64,000 nt of DNA from Cheilinus undulatus (GCF_018320785.1 NC_054872.1:37150051-37214050); one strand, 5' to 3'. Shown: positions 50,403 to 61,304, counted from the stretch's first letter. The notes: generated by a model from the sequence alone, not told the origin. Numbers and translations: made by a program.

Positions 50403-51299
50403 GTATTCATGTGGGTTTTAACAGACTTAGAGGGTTTGGCACAGTTGTAGATGTGTTAACATGTGGGATTTTTGGCTTACACAGAAATGGTATTACACCA
50501 TTTTATATTTTAAAATGATCCCAAAACGTCAAGCCTCAAGTTTAAAGTTAAAGTTTAAAAAAAAATCCCCTTACTGTTGATGTTAAGTGGAAGCACTGTT
50601 TGACCTCAGAATGACTTCGGCCAGGACCAGATGGCCTGGTAAATTAATAAATAAAAAAGCAAAGCTATGTGAATCAAAGCATATGGACTGGGAACAGAAA
50701 ACTCCGGGGGATTCCCTCACCTTTCACTGAGACAAGTGTGCAGCCACAGCGCCTAACTGAAACAAAATGTGAGCAAATATCTGACCATAAATGTGAAATT
50801 ACTTTTGCTAATTTTGAATTCCCCTGTCTCCTTGATGGTGCCGAACAAGTCTTTGAGGCTACGTCTAGTCATGTACTGAAGAAACACAGCGATGTATACA
50901 GCTGGAAGAGGAGGAAGGGATGAAAAAGAAATCAAAGAAAATATCTAGCAAGGAGATTTACAGCTCTGGTGAAACATTTCCACTGCTGCTCGAGCAGAAG
51001 CTGCAGCAGTGAGTGTTTTAAACCTCACGTCTGACAAAAAAAAGACAAAAAAATCAATAGTCTAAAATGTAAAAGGCTGAAAAAAATTTGTATAGCCTAT
51101 AATCATTTAGCTGATATTCTTGCAGTAGCAGAAAGACTGTCTTTAATTTGACTGGATTTTGATCAGAACCATAAATCCATATTTTATATTTTCCTTGTCC
51201 ATATTTTCCGACAGCTGTGAATTATTTTAGTGATCTGTATTATAAGATTGTTCACAGACAATCATTATTTTAAAACAACGTTTATGATAAAGAAAATTT
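50403..51299. other. Intergenic, no gene seen
   Basis: AT-rich; the frame at 50669-50923 has no homology or splice support. Confidence 0.35.
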
Positions 51300-54085
51300 A
51301 ATGAGAAACTGCAATGACAAATTTAGAAAGGCCTTTTGAACCAGGGAATTCACACATGCGCAGTGGTTCAGCACGAGCACGCGCGTGCGCATCCTCTCCC
51401 TCACTGGACCTTAGCTCTTGGCGCGCAATTTTGAAAACGGAGACTTTTCTGGAGGAGTCTGGAATAAACGTGATGGAGGAAGACACCAAGATTCAGAGGT
51501 AATGTCAGTTTAAACTTAAAGTTACGAATTTCATTCTTTAAACGTTCCCTGCAGCCTTTTTTGTCTGAACTGAATAGCTTAAACCGAGTGACTGAAGAGC
51601 TTGCTAGCATTGTCTAGATATTAGCTTAGGTCAGCCGTTAGGCTTCAGGCAGTGAAAAGGAATAAGTTATGACCATGGCAGCAGGTGTGACTTTTGTGAC
51701 AATTACCAGTAGATTTTAAGTTTTTTTCTACAGGTTTTCAGGTTTTTGTGTAGCTTTGTGGAATAGTAACTAGCTAGCAAGCTTTAAAAAATGCCAACTC
51801 ATAGCCTGGCTAACTGAAACGCTACCCTAGGGTACATTTCTGTACCTTTGTGTCTGTGTGACAGAAAATGTCCTCTCAGGGTACTCTTCTGTACCTCTAA
51901 AGTCCCGACAGTTTATAAAGACCGTTGGTTAGTTGAGCTCTAACTTATTGTTATAAAGGGGTTCACGTGTTATTTAGAATATACCCTTTCATGCTGTTAC
52001 AGTTTTAAGTCGGTTTTTAAACGTTTCTTACGTCTAAAAAGTAATAAAGTTGTAGTGAATCTGTTATTTGTTTACAGAGGTGTATGGGACAAGCGAGCTG
52101 CCTATACCCTTTGCTAAAAACCACACCAGTGTGGTCAAAGGCTGATAAAATGTAGCGCTTCTCTTGCTGCGTTAATGGTTCAATATGTGGGTCTTATCGG
52201 AGTGTTGTCGACCATCGGACCGTTAGCAGGCTATCAGTTGGCTTGTTTGTTTACTTGTAGGCTAACGTGACTTAAATGAGTGAAGCTCCCGTGTGTTTCA
52301 CTCTCCGCCTCCCACGGGAGACTGTGTCAAAAGAAAAGGACCCGTTGCCTTTTGTCTTTTAATTTACTGCCATTCCGTGCTCGTGCATTGTTAATTGGTC
52401 GCAGATTCTTTATAAGTTTATTAAACGTAGCATTTGCACGGACTGATGTTACGTTGTAAATAGCGACCGTGTTAATCAGTGACTTTCAGCCCACGGATGT
52501 TAATAATGGAAACTTTCCACACGAATTCGCTCTGTCTACCCTCTCTCGCCCAGTTCATGTCAGAGGAGTGTTTTCTTGGTGTACTTTAGGCTAAACTATA
52601 CCTGTTGGGGCAGTCATTGACACCAGCTGAAAGTCCGTGATGGATTTATGTAAAGCAAGTATGTCACTGGTTAACACGGTCACCAGTTACACCACTACAG
52701 CAGCTACAAATGCAAGCTTCCATATCCAATATTTTGGATTTACTGGACAGATCAACAATGTTCCTATCAGTAAAGTCTGTTAGGTGTTTAGTTAAGCAAG
52801 AAAAAATATTACTCATACTAGTACACGGCAGTTTAACCCTGCGTTTCCGAAAGAAGTAATAAATTAACCTTTAATGAGTGTGATGTTGTAAAAAATGGCA
52901 GTTCTCTCTTCCTCTCTGTGTGATCATTCTTGTAGGTCATGAAGAAGATGGCAAACAACAGTCTGGCATCACAGAACACTTGGTGTCACAACTCTTTGAC
53001 TGGTTCATTCAAGAAGCAAGCCAATTTCAGGCCAACAGTATTTGTAGGACAGTATGACCAGATCCTGGGGAATTCTTCATGAAGCCATTGGCTTGAGAAG
53101 GGTTTTGTAATGCAAAAAAATTCTTATGTGTCTGGAAAGATATTAATATATTAATTTTATATATATTGAAAGATATCGTCTCATCCCTCTATCATTTCTT
53201 TTAGCTGTAAGGAGAGGTTGATGTGATCCATCCATTGAACCTGTGTCAGTGCCAGTAAGAGGGCTGTAACCACAAACATCTGAACGTGATCAAGCTGAGA
53301 CCAGAGGTGTTGAATAGTCTGAATGTCCCAAAGGACCTTTTTTTTGTTGTTTCTTACAGATATTAACCTCTGTGCTGTCTTAGTCCTGCTGCCCCACATC
53401 TGGAGAGACTGAAGACCATTTCATTACAGTGGAGCTGGTATGGAGTTAGTTTTTAATGAAAAGGAAGATGTTTATATGTGTCTCTAACTTGGAAATTATT
53501 AAAATATATATACACTAATAATAAATCTGGGTCTGTGCTATTTACATTTGCTACTTTTGCTTCTACATCATTTCAACTTTTTTTTTTCCTAAACAGTGTG
53601 AACTGGAACTTCCTACTCAGTTTTTACCGTCAATCAACAGTGTCCAGAAGATGGCCATACCAGGAATGTTACGGTTTCAGTCAAGGTGGACTGTATGGAT
53701 CTGTGCTGAGGAGCAGGAGTTGAAGATTGGGTAACTGCAGCCCTCTGCACCTTCATTTTTTTTTATCTAGGTTTACACACCTTACATGAAGATAACACAC
53801 CTTCTTTAAAGGACTTCACTGACCATTACTGTGATTTTATCTGCTGTACTGAAGCGTACATATAACACAGTAGGAGAGTATAGACCCACTTCCATCTTTA
53901 TTTAAACTCAATGGACTATTTATATGCTATATATATATATGTACTATTTACATATATTCTTAAAAATTGTTTTTGAAATGCTACTTTAAATACGAATTAT
54001 GGTGAAGTTATACAGTATGTGTAAATATTGCTGTTTTCTGTTAAAGTGTGTAATGTAATAATTTTTAAGTCAATAAATAATAGGA
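51300..54085 (+). other. Candidate four-exon transcript, coding status unknown
   Basis: Splice-consistent segments: about 51380-51498 (donor GAG|GTAATG), 52936-53037 (acceptor CTTGTAG, donor ACA|GTATTT), 53360-53437 (acceptor TTCTTACAG, donor CTG|GTATGG), and 53597 onward (long pyrimidine tract, AAACAG) to an AATAAA at 54072-54077. Segment 1 is CpG-rich with NRF1-like GCGCGTGCGCAT at 51381-51392 and contains ATGGAGGAAGACACCAAGAT at 51473. Segments 2 and 3 share an open frame across their junction, but segment 1 joins segment 2 out of frame. A direct 1-to-4 join would give a short peptide of about 51 residues. It could be a lncRNA, a small-protein gene or a transposon-derived transcript. Confidence 0.3.
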
Positions 54086-54124
54086 AACTTTTTTTTACTG
54101 TTTGTTGTAATGGGTTAAAATTTG

Positions 54125-54370
54125 CCACATTAAAGGTACAAATACCTTGTCACTGTGTGGTACCTTTTTAAGAACAAATTTGTACCTTTTCTTAAAGGTA
54201 CATTTTTGTACCTAGATTATGGGTACAGTATATGTACCTTTGGGTACAAAATGTAAAAGTACAAATTTGTACCCCCTAAAATTGTACCCAATACTAGTAC
54301 CTTTAGGGTGCTGCCACACTGACAAGCTGTTGTACCTTTAAAGGTACTGAGCACCATTTTTCTGAGTGTG
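54125..54370. repeat. GTACC/GGTAC-rich palindromic repeat
   Basis: GTACCTTT, AAAGGTAC, TTTGTACC and GGGTACA recur more than a dozen times in about 245 bp, many as inverted pairs. A shorter similar patch lies at 51826-51895. This resembles the end of a known fish repeat type; superfamily not assigned. Confidence 0.65.
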
Positions 54371-54787
54371 TACCACATTTAAATGAAAATTTATTTTTGA
54401 AGCGTATGCCCTCGTTTTAACAGTTTCCTCCAGTCACTGTCTGCTGATGCTCTCTCACACTCATATTTTCTGATGATTATGCCAATATGTGTCGTCATCC
54501 ATGAGCCCAACACACACGGATCACATGTAACATCTAGTGAAACTTGTTCAAAAGTGGGTGTTTTATTTGATCTCTGTCTCTCAAAAGAGCAGAAATATAA
54601 AATTAAAGCTACAGAATGAGGCAGGGCAGAACGATGTGTCTGGGAGAGCTGAAGGTGTGAGGCAGGGCCGGTCTTAGTCTTAGGGCAAGATAGTGATGGA
54701 ACCCCTCAGCCAAGGCCTCAAGGGCTTTTTTAATCTTCCTCTTGATTTGGACTGACTTCATAGCTTTGATCACCATTTTACTGGAAG

Positions 54788-54898
54788 TCAGGGTGAGGAC
54801 ATCAGCTGTTGACTTGTCCGCTTAGCTAGCAGGCTGAAATAAGTTGAATAAGCTTGTTACATTATTTACACTTTAGTACTAGGCAGAGCTACCACTGG
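54788..54898 (+). repeat. Dispersed repeat, left copy flanking the coiled-coil gene
   Basis: GTGAGGACATCAGCTGTTGA and then 'GCTAGCAGGCTG', 'AGCTTGTTA' and 'TTTACACTTTA' match 60091-60199 in the same orientation. Confidence 0.65.
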
Positions 54899-56460
54899 TG
54901 TTGCGGTACTTGAGAACAGTCTTGGTTTAAATTTTTTGGTGTTGTCTCAGACTCGAGTGCATTGTTACTCAGTCTTGTCTCAGTCTCAGACAGGCCGGTC
55001 TCAGGATTTTCCATGAAGACCAGTCAAGATCAGCACTGTTCTGCTATTCTTCAATTTCATTAATGTGATAGGAAGGAGCAGCACTTGCCAAAACAACAAA
55101 GAGCTACACCTGCAAAAACTCCAACATCAGTCCATCTTATTTCTAGTTAGAAATACCTCTGAACACTTACTTTAGGCCTCATTCACCTGACAAATCAAGA
55201 TAAACATCTCATTTTCAGATATTTAGTAATTATTCCAGACTTGTCAGTGGCCTTTTAATAGAAGTTAGTTGAATAGATTTGTTTAGATTTGAGATTTTGT
55301 GTGTTGTGCTTTGACAGGGTTGCAGACACCTTGTTTTTTTTTGTCAAATTTATTTTTAAAAATCCTAAAATTAAAAAGAGAATGATCTTTAACTGTTCAA
55401 CCTTGTAATTGTGTTTAAAAATGGATTTTTATGGTCTTGGCGAGGGCTGGGTATTGCCACTGGTTTCCTGAATCAATTCGATTCCGATTCTCAAGGCCCC
55501 GATTCCATTCAATTCCTGATTCGATTTGATTCAGTATCAATTCATGTAGCGATATTTTGTAATAATAGTAATTACATCACTGTTTTACCTTCATTTGGCC
55601 AATCCTGGATATGGTCTTTTTTTGTTCAGTTTACCTCTGTCTTAGTAGTGTTTAAATCCAAAATGAGACCCACAGCGCTTGTAAAAAGAAATATGCATCA
55701 TGTTATCTAGCATATTATGTACATTGTATGTACCCCGCATACGGGGGTTTCACAAATCAGTCTGGGTTTGCTCCTGTTAAACGTAACATCTCAGATGATC
55801 ACTGTGGTGTGTGTGAGTGGACCAGGTCTGTAGCAGCAGCAGCTTAAGCGCTCTCCACCTGTAGAGCTCCGCTGCTCACGCTGGTCTCGACCCCCAGAAG
55901 TCTTGGTCTTATCTGGTCTCAGATAGTGTGGTCTTGAGTACAACACTAGTTACCACTCTGTTTTTCATAACAGGCATCTTTGCCATATTTAAGTTTATGT
56001 CATAATCGTCAATCTATCCCCAGTTCCTTAATTTCTTTCAGAATTAAAGCAGGTTTTTTTTAATCAACTGAAGGGAATTTTTCTCCTGGAACCACACATT
56101 TGAGCTCTAGCCAAGGCAGATATTTGTTTGGGACCCCTAGCTGGCAAGTAAGGGACAACTGAGTGCTGACAAACTTTAAACAACAGCAGTGAATTAAAAT
56201 GTGCAACTATTGCAATGACAGTAGAAGACCGCCCTATGGGGGCCCCTTCTGACAGCACAGTTGTTTGTAATATGGACATCATGGGCCACTGTCCTCATCC
56301 AAGTAATATGTAAAAACCTTTTGTATGGTGTAAGGTGGACATTGCATTGATGAAAATCAAAGTATATATGGACACTTTACACTGTACAGTTGTCAGTACA
56401 GTACAGAAAGTCTATTCTAAGAATTTATTCACTTTAGGTAAACACTTTTATTCAAACTGC
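54899..56460. other. Repeat-derived intergenic sequence, no gene
   Basis: Contains a 'CGATTCCGATTC...GATTCGATTTGATTC' motif patch at about 55480-55535 typical of a common fish repeat, plus 'GACCCC/GGGGCCCC' fragments near 56130 and 56235. No coding structure seen. Confidence 0.4.
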
Positions 56461-56465
56461 AACAA

Positions 56466-56517
56466 ATGTTTTTTTTTTATTATTTTATTTTTTTTATTTT
56501 ATTTTTTTTATTTTTAT
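56466..56517 (-). repeat. A-rich tract (T-rich on plus) downstream of the coiled-coil gene
   Basis: On the minus strand this reads as AAAATAAA-type repeats, including several AATAAA polyadenylation hexamers. It lies about 175-225 bp past the stop codon of the 707-codon gene, so it may provide its 3' end or be a decayed poly(A) tail of retro-insertion. Confidence 0.6.
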
Positions 56518-56560
56518 GGGGTAACAGGATCTCCTGGAGAAAACCTTTCACAGACACAGT

Positions 56561-56650
56561 GGACCATGTGCCGCCCTGACAGACAGAAAGCTACCTCCTA
56601 TCGACCAGGACCATGTGCCGCCCTGACAGACAGAAAGCTACCTCCTATCC
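56561..56650. repeat. 47-bp tandem duplication
   Basis: GGACCATGTGCCGCCCTGAC and the following 'AGACAGAAAGCTACCTCCTA' occur at 56561 and again at 56608. It lies in the presumed 3' UTR of the minus-strand gene. Confidence 0.9.
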
Positions 56651-56689
56651 AGCAGGATTTTCCATGACCCACTGTGCTGCCCAGGCCTG

Positions 56690-58813
56690 TTACAGCGTCT
56701 CTGAATCTGGAGGAGGGGGAGGGCAGAGTGTGGCCAGTCTCCGGAGGTCTTCCATTATCTTGTCCATCTTGTACTGGCGCCAGCATGATGGAGTGAGGGT
56801 CTTTTTGAACTCCCTCCATAATGACACGTTTTCCCCCACCTCTCTTAGTAGCCCGGGCACCTCTCTCAGCAGGGCGACGCAGTAGTACGTCTTCTCCTCC
56901 AGCTCGTCCTCCAGGCTCTCCAGCCGCTCGTTGACCGTTTCTCTGCTGGAGGCCTCCTCGTTTATTTTCTGTTCCAGCACCTGGATCCTGTCCTCCGCCT
57001 CTGATAGCTGAAGCCTGACACCCTGTAGTTGGTTTTTCAGAGTGTCAGCCCTCAACGTTTCAGCCTGCAGTTGACTGGTCTTAGATGCTGTGAGGTCTCT
57101 CCCGTACTCAATGTCTCTCTGCAGGACCTGGATGTTGCCTTGCTCAGTCTGCAGTTTGAATTCCAGGTCACGGACGTAGCTGGTCTGTACCTGCAGCTGA
57201 TTGGTCAAGGACTCTATCTGCAGGGAGGTATCAGTGTCCTTTCTAGAGGCTTCTCTCTGGAGGTCCCATATATCCTTCTTGAGAGAGTCTATCTCTGCCG
57301 ACAGCCTCTGTTGGACCTCCTGAGCCTCTCTCTGCAGGGAGCCAGACCTCGACACTTCATCCTTCAATCGATCATTCTGAGAAGACACAAGATCCAAGAG
57401 CTCTTGTATTTTCCCAGGATCAACTGATTCCTGCTCTGGTGCTCTGGAGGCTGGACATGAATTCTGCAGCTGCATTCTGAGGTCTTCTATCTGCCTCTCC
57501 TTGTCCTGTTGGGCCTTTTGCTGAGTCTTTATTTGATCACGCTGTAACTCCAGCTGATCCTTTAAAGCTTTTAGCTGCATGTTGCCTTGCTCAGTCTGCA
57601 GTCTGCATTCCAGGTCACGGACGTAGCTGGTCTGTACCTGCAGCTGATTGGTCAAGGACTCTATCTGCAGGGAGGTATCAGTGTCCTTTTTAGAGGCTTC
57701 TCTCTGGAGGACACGTATTTCCTTCTTGAGAGAGTCTATCTCGGCCGACAGCCTCTGTTGGACCTCCTGAGCCTCTCTCTGCAGGGAGCCAGACCTCGAC
57801 ACTTCATCCTTCAATCGATCACTCTTTAAAGCTTTTGGCTGCATGGCTTCTTTTTTGGAGGCCTTTTCTGGCATGGTCCTGTTCTTCTGCTTCAGGACCT
57901 GGTTCTGAGCTCTCAGGGTCCTGGTCTCCTGTTCCAAGACTTCTATCTGAGCTCTCAGGGCTTTCTCTTTGTGTGAAACCCCTGAGGCTTTGTCCTGGAG
58001 CTTTGTATTCTGAGCTTCAATGACCCCGATGAGCTCCTCTTTGGTCTTATATGGATAAAGGCCAAAGTTCACTTCAGTGAAGGATGGATTCAGGTGCTTC
58101 AGCTGTTCCTTCAGCATCCTGATCTGTTTTTCACTCTCCATCCTCCTGTTATTCTCCGCCTTCACCGCCTCGAGGAGATCATTAATCTTTTTGTCTTTTT
58201 TGTTATTCTCGCTCTCTAATTTGGCTTTTGATTCTTTCGCCTCTTCCAGCTTGGAGGACACGTCTTTTAGCTCAAGGGACACCTCTTTGAGTTTGCCGGT
58301 CCGGTCTCTGAGCTTACTCTTTAGACTCTCAATGTCCCGCATCCAAGGAGGGCGATCATGGCCCTGGAATGGTGGGCGAGGGGGTCCGTATTGTTGATGA
58401 GGGGGTCCATGGTGTGGTGGACCAGGGGGACCTCTGTACGGCCGATTAGAGGGTCTGTTATTCGGTGGGGGAGGGGGTCCACGGTTGGGATATGGTGGTC
58501 GTGGGGGTCCGTGATAAGGGTAGCGTGGAGGAGGGGGTCCCCGGTAGTGATTTTGGTACTGCCTGGGACCTCCTTCCTCACTTTGTTGGGGAGCATTTTT
58601 TTGCCCCTCAGTTCTGACTTCCTCAGCCTGGATCCGATCGCTGCTTGTCTCAGGCATTGTATCGACCATTTTTTCATCCTCCATAGACTCGGTGTTTTCA
58701 CATGCCATGTCCATTAAATCCCCCCAGCTAATTAAACTAGTCTCGGTGTTTTCAAATTCCTTGTCCATTATATCCCCCCAGCTAATTGAACCAGTCGCGG
58801 TTTTTTCAGACAT
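56690..58813 (-). CDS. Intronless proline-rich coiled-coil protein, family not recognised
   Basis: One uninterrupted frame of 707 codons. Residues 1-36 hold two copies of ISWGD(I/L)MD, 18 residues apart (10-17, 28-35). Residues 82-157 are Gly/Pro/Arg/Tyr-rich with RGPPPPP and HGPPRPPY units. From about 158 to 640 the protein is mostly heptad-like, rich in L, E, K, Q and R, as in a long coiled coil, with a less regular part at 241-262 (LNPSFTEVNFGLYPYKTKEE). Residues 332-411 and 481-560 are the same 80-residue block, 74 of 80 identical. The C-terminus (641-707) has a Trp-containing segment and ends in PPPPPDSETL. A scaffold or self-assembling role is a guess from composition. The start is chosen as the first ATG after a TATA box 105 bp upstream. 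No intron signals are needed. Length and reading-frame maintenance argue against chance. It could be a lineage-specific gene or an expressed retrocopy. Confidence 0.75.
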   Translation of the reverse strand: MSEKTATGSISWGDIMDKEFENTETSLISWGDLMDMACENTESMEDEKMVDTMPETSSDRIQAEEVRTEGQKNAPQQSEEGGPRQYQNHYRGPPPPRYPYHGPPRPPYPNRGPPPPPNNRPSNRPYRGPPGPPHHGPPHQQYGPPRPPFQGHDRPPWMRDIESLKSKLRDRTGKLKEVSLELKDVSSKLEEAKESKAKLESENNKKDKKINDLLEAVKAENNRRMESEKQIRMLKEQLKHLNPSFTEVNFGLYPYKTKEELIGVIEAQNTKLQDKASGVSHKEKALRAQIEVLEQETRTLRAQNQVLKQKNRTMPEKASKKEAMQPKALKSDRLKDEVSRSGSLQREAQEVQQRLSAEIDSLKKEIRVLQREASKKDTDTSLQIESLTNQLQVQTSYVRDLECRLQTEQGNMQLKALKDQLELQRDQIKTQQKAQQDKERQIEDLRMQLQNSCPASRAPEQESVDPGKIQELLDLVSSQNDRLKDEVSRSGSLQREAQEVQQRLSAEIDSLKKDIWDLQREASRKDTDTSLQIESLTNQLQVQTSYVRDLEFKLQTEQGNIQVLQRDIEYGRDLTASKTSQLQAETLRADTLKNQLQGVRLQLSEAEDRIQVLEQKINEEASSRETVNERLESLEDELEEKTYYCVALLREVPGLLREVGENVSLWREFKKTLTPSCWRQYKMDKIMEDLRRLATLCPPPPPDSETL

Positions 58814-58917
58814 TTCTGTTTGAAGAGTATCCTAGAAATCAAAAAGTTTGAAGACTTCTCGCTGATCGATGATCGCTGATCTGCTCTGTAAGTCTGCAGT
58901 GTTTGAGGTTTGCCTAG

Positions 58918-58925
58918 TATTTATA
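58918..58925 (-). promoter_or_regulatory. TATA box of the coiled-coil gene
   Basis: TATAAATA on the minus strand, 105 bp upstream of the ATG at 58811-58813. A start about 30 bp downstream would leave a 5' leader of about 70-80 bp. Its exact match and spacing support a genuine TATA-driven promoter. Confidence 0.6.
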
Positions 58926-58929
58926 ACCT

Positions 58930-59670
58930 TCTAAGAGTGACACATCCAAGCCATTTGCTTTGATGATGTCACAATACGTCTAATTCCAACATTCCGGAAT
59001 TCCACCATTTCCTTGGTTACCAATTTGAAATCAAATGTAAACAAACATGGCCGCCCCAGCATTAAATGCAAGGTGCAACACTAATCAACAGATCTATCGG
59101 GACAAATAAAATGACTAGTGCTGTTTTGAAATGTCAGTAAATTGTCTTTTATTCAGTTGTAACTCAGTAGTGTTTTAAAGGTGCAGTGTATAATATTTAG
59201 CCTAGTAGCATTTAGCAAAACAAGCTTGGTTAAAATGAAACAACCTTTTTAAGTAGATTGATCTAAATTAGTGTTGACATCTGATAACACATTTTTTAAA
59301 TTTATGTTTTAAATTAACTCAGAGTAAGCCTTTTATTCATACATAGGGAGGGTCCCCTCCAAGGACGCTGCCATCTTGGATTTTTGCATTTTGCCTGTTT
59401 CTATGGCACCATAGAAGGAGCCAAATAACAGTTAAGCATGTATTGATTTTTAAACTACACTGGTTCTCACAGTTATCACCAGAGAAATGAGCATCACACT
59501 CCAGAAGTGACTGTTAGATGTTGATAGTCCCAATTTTACACACTGCTCCTGTGAGCCGTTGACAGTTCGGCAGGCAGATTCACTACATTCAGGAAATTGT
59601 ATCCTGTGTAAACGGTCAAGAAGTATCTGAAATCCCTATGACAACTGAAACTTGACAACTTGAAAAAAAT
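58930..59670. other. Intergenic, no gene seen
   Basis: No coding structure. AAACATGGCCGCC at about 59043-59055 resembles a YY1-type site, but no gene starts next to it. Confidence 0.3.
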
Positions 59671-59671
59671 A

Positions 59672-59830
59672 CAACCCCATTTCCAAAAAGGTTGGGGCAC
59701 TGGGTGTAAAAGGAGCATTCTAGAGAGGCAGAGTCTCTCAGAAGTAATGATGGGCAACAATGACAGTGTTCAAAATTATGAACCATGTTATACCAAGAGC
59801 TGTGAGTGCGGCAACAAAGGGTCTTTTCAC
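59672..59830. mobile_element. Deleted DNA-transposon relic
   Basis: ACAACCCCATTTCCAAAAAG followed by GTTGGGGCACTGGGTGTAAA is the known start of a widespread fish DNA element. 'GAGGCAGAGTCTCTCAGAAG' and 'TAATGATGGGCA' at about 59728-59757 is part of its interior, brought close by deletion. Confidence 0.6.
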
Positions 59831-60090
59831 ACCTGAAAGCCAAGATCAAGGTTCACATTTTTGGTGCATTATATATAAACTTGGCACAAAAAGTAAGAAA
59901 CTCTCTCTTACGTTGATTATTTCTTGTTACATTTGTAAGGAACATGCATTTGTGGGATGAGCAGCAGAGCTGAGTATGTGGGTGAGAAGCTCAAAACAAG
60001 AGTCGGTAGCAACAGCAGAATAAGCTGTTTGGCACTGGTAGAAAAGATTTGGCAAATTTTTGGGCTCAACCCACATATAGGTCATTTCGC

Positions 60091-60199
60091 CAGTGAGGAC
60101 ATCGGCTGTTGACTTGTTAGCTTGGCTAGCAGGCTGCAAAAATGTGAAAGAGCTTGTTATATAATTAACACTTTACAGCCTAGAACTTGGCGGTGTGAC
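60091..60199 (+). repeat. Dispersed repeat, right copy flanking the coiled-coil gene
   Basis: Matches 54788-54898 in the same orientation. It continues into 'GCCTAGGGCCCAGACAGACT' and 'CTAGAATCACCCCTGGCT' near 60281-60320, probably another repeat edge. Confidence 0.65.
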
Positions 60200-60479
60200 T
60201 ACTTTGATTTTTATTTGTTAGTGTTGGATTATTTATGATGTTACGGGGAGGAATGCTGGTAGGAGGGGGCCTGTGGAAAGTTTTGCCTAGGGCCCAGACA
60301 GACTCTAGAATCACCCCTGGCTACATGTGACAGGTCTTGTTTGTTTTTGATTCATTAAACTGCAGATTTCTTCAAGTATAAAAAGGTGAACTTATCCTTG
60401 ATGATTTAAGATATCCTTGTTAAGTCACAAAATCTGAAAAAGTAAGGACTAAAAATATCTAGATAAAAAGTCAGGAATG

Positions 60480-60985
60480 TTGGAAAAGAAATTAATTTGT
60501 GTTTTCATTTCACATTTTCATTTAAGCATCTCACATTTAGGACTCAAACTTAGGATTCTGACTTTTAATTTCATACTTTGAGCATTTCAACTCAGAATTT
60601 TAACTTCTCATATAATATATTGAGCTTTAAGATTCATAATTCAAGTTTTTAATTGATATTTTGACCTTTTTAACCAACGATTTTTATTTTATCCTATATT
60701 TTCAACTCCAAACTTTGACTTCATAATCCCATAGTATGACCTTTTACACTCACAATTTAAAAGTTTGAATCATATTTAGAATTTTAATTTCATGATTACA
60801 AATTTTTATTTCATATTTTGACCTTCTAAACTCGTGATTTTGACTTTCTTTCTAATATATTTGTCTTTTTAAAAAAAAAATTTTTTTTTTCAATTTCATG
60901 TTTTGACCTTTTTGAACTAATAAATTTACTTTTCTCAGATTGTGAGCCTTTTTAATTTACTTTTGTAACTTTTAAATGTGAAAAT
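60480..60985. repeat. Degenerate 'ATTTTGACCTTTTTAA' minisatellite
   Basis: Units around 'TCATATTTTGACCTTTTAAA' and 'CTCA(T/A)GATTTTGACTTT' recur with much divergence over about 500 bp. There is no coding content. Confidence 0.65.
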
Positions 60986-61304
60986 CGTTCATCATCAGTC
61001 CTAAGTTTTTTTTCCATATTCTATTACCGGTGAAGCAAGTTTGACAGTTTTTGGTTACAAAGGTGACTCTGTTAGGCCCTCGGGTTAGTCCTGCATCCAG
61101 AATCTGGCCTCTGCTGTGATTAAGTTTGACACCCCTGCTTTAAGGGATTTTCCTTTCAATGAAGTTGTATATGTTTTTGCACCTGCTTTTAATGTCCCAG
61201 TGTTAGTCCTTGATATTTGTTCCATCTCATGGCTTTAGAGCCTGAAGCCTCTTTGAGAAAATAGATAATAGACAAAAAAAAAAAAAAATTGGATAACAAT
61301 TGCA

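Noticed and set aside
53181-53399. Minus-strand 72-codon frame
   Set aside because: It overlaps the plus-strand candidate exon and its clean splice signals; no known domain was seen.
57029-58717. Plus-strand open frames opposite the coiled-coil gene
   Set aside because: They are antisense shadows of the minus-strand 707-codon frame, with Leu/Ser/Arg-rich translations that mirror its codons.
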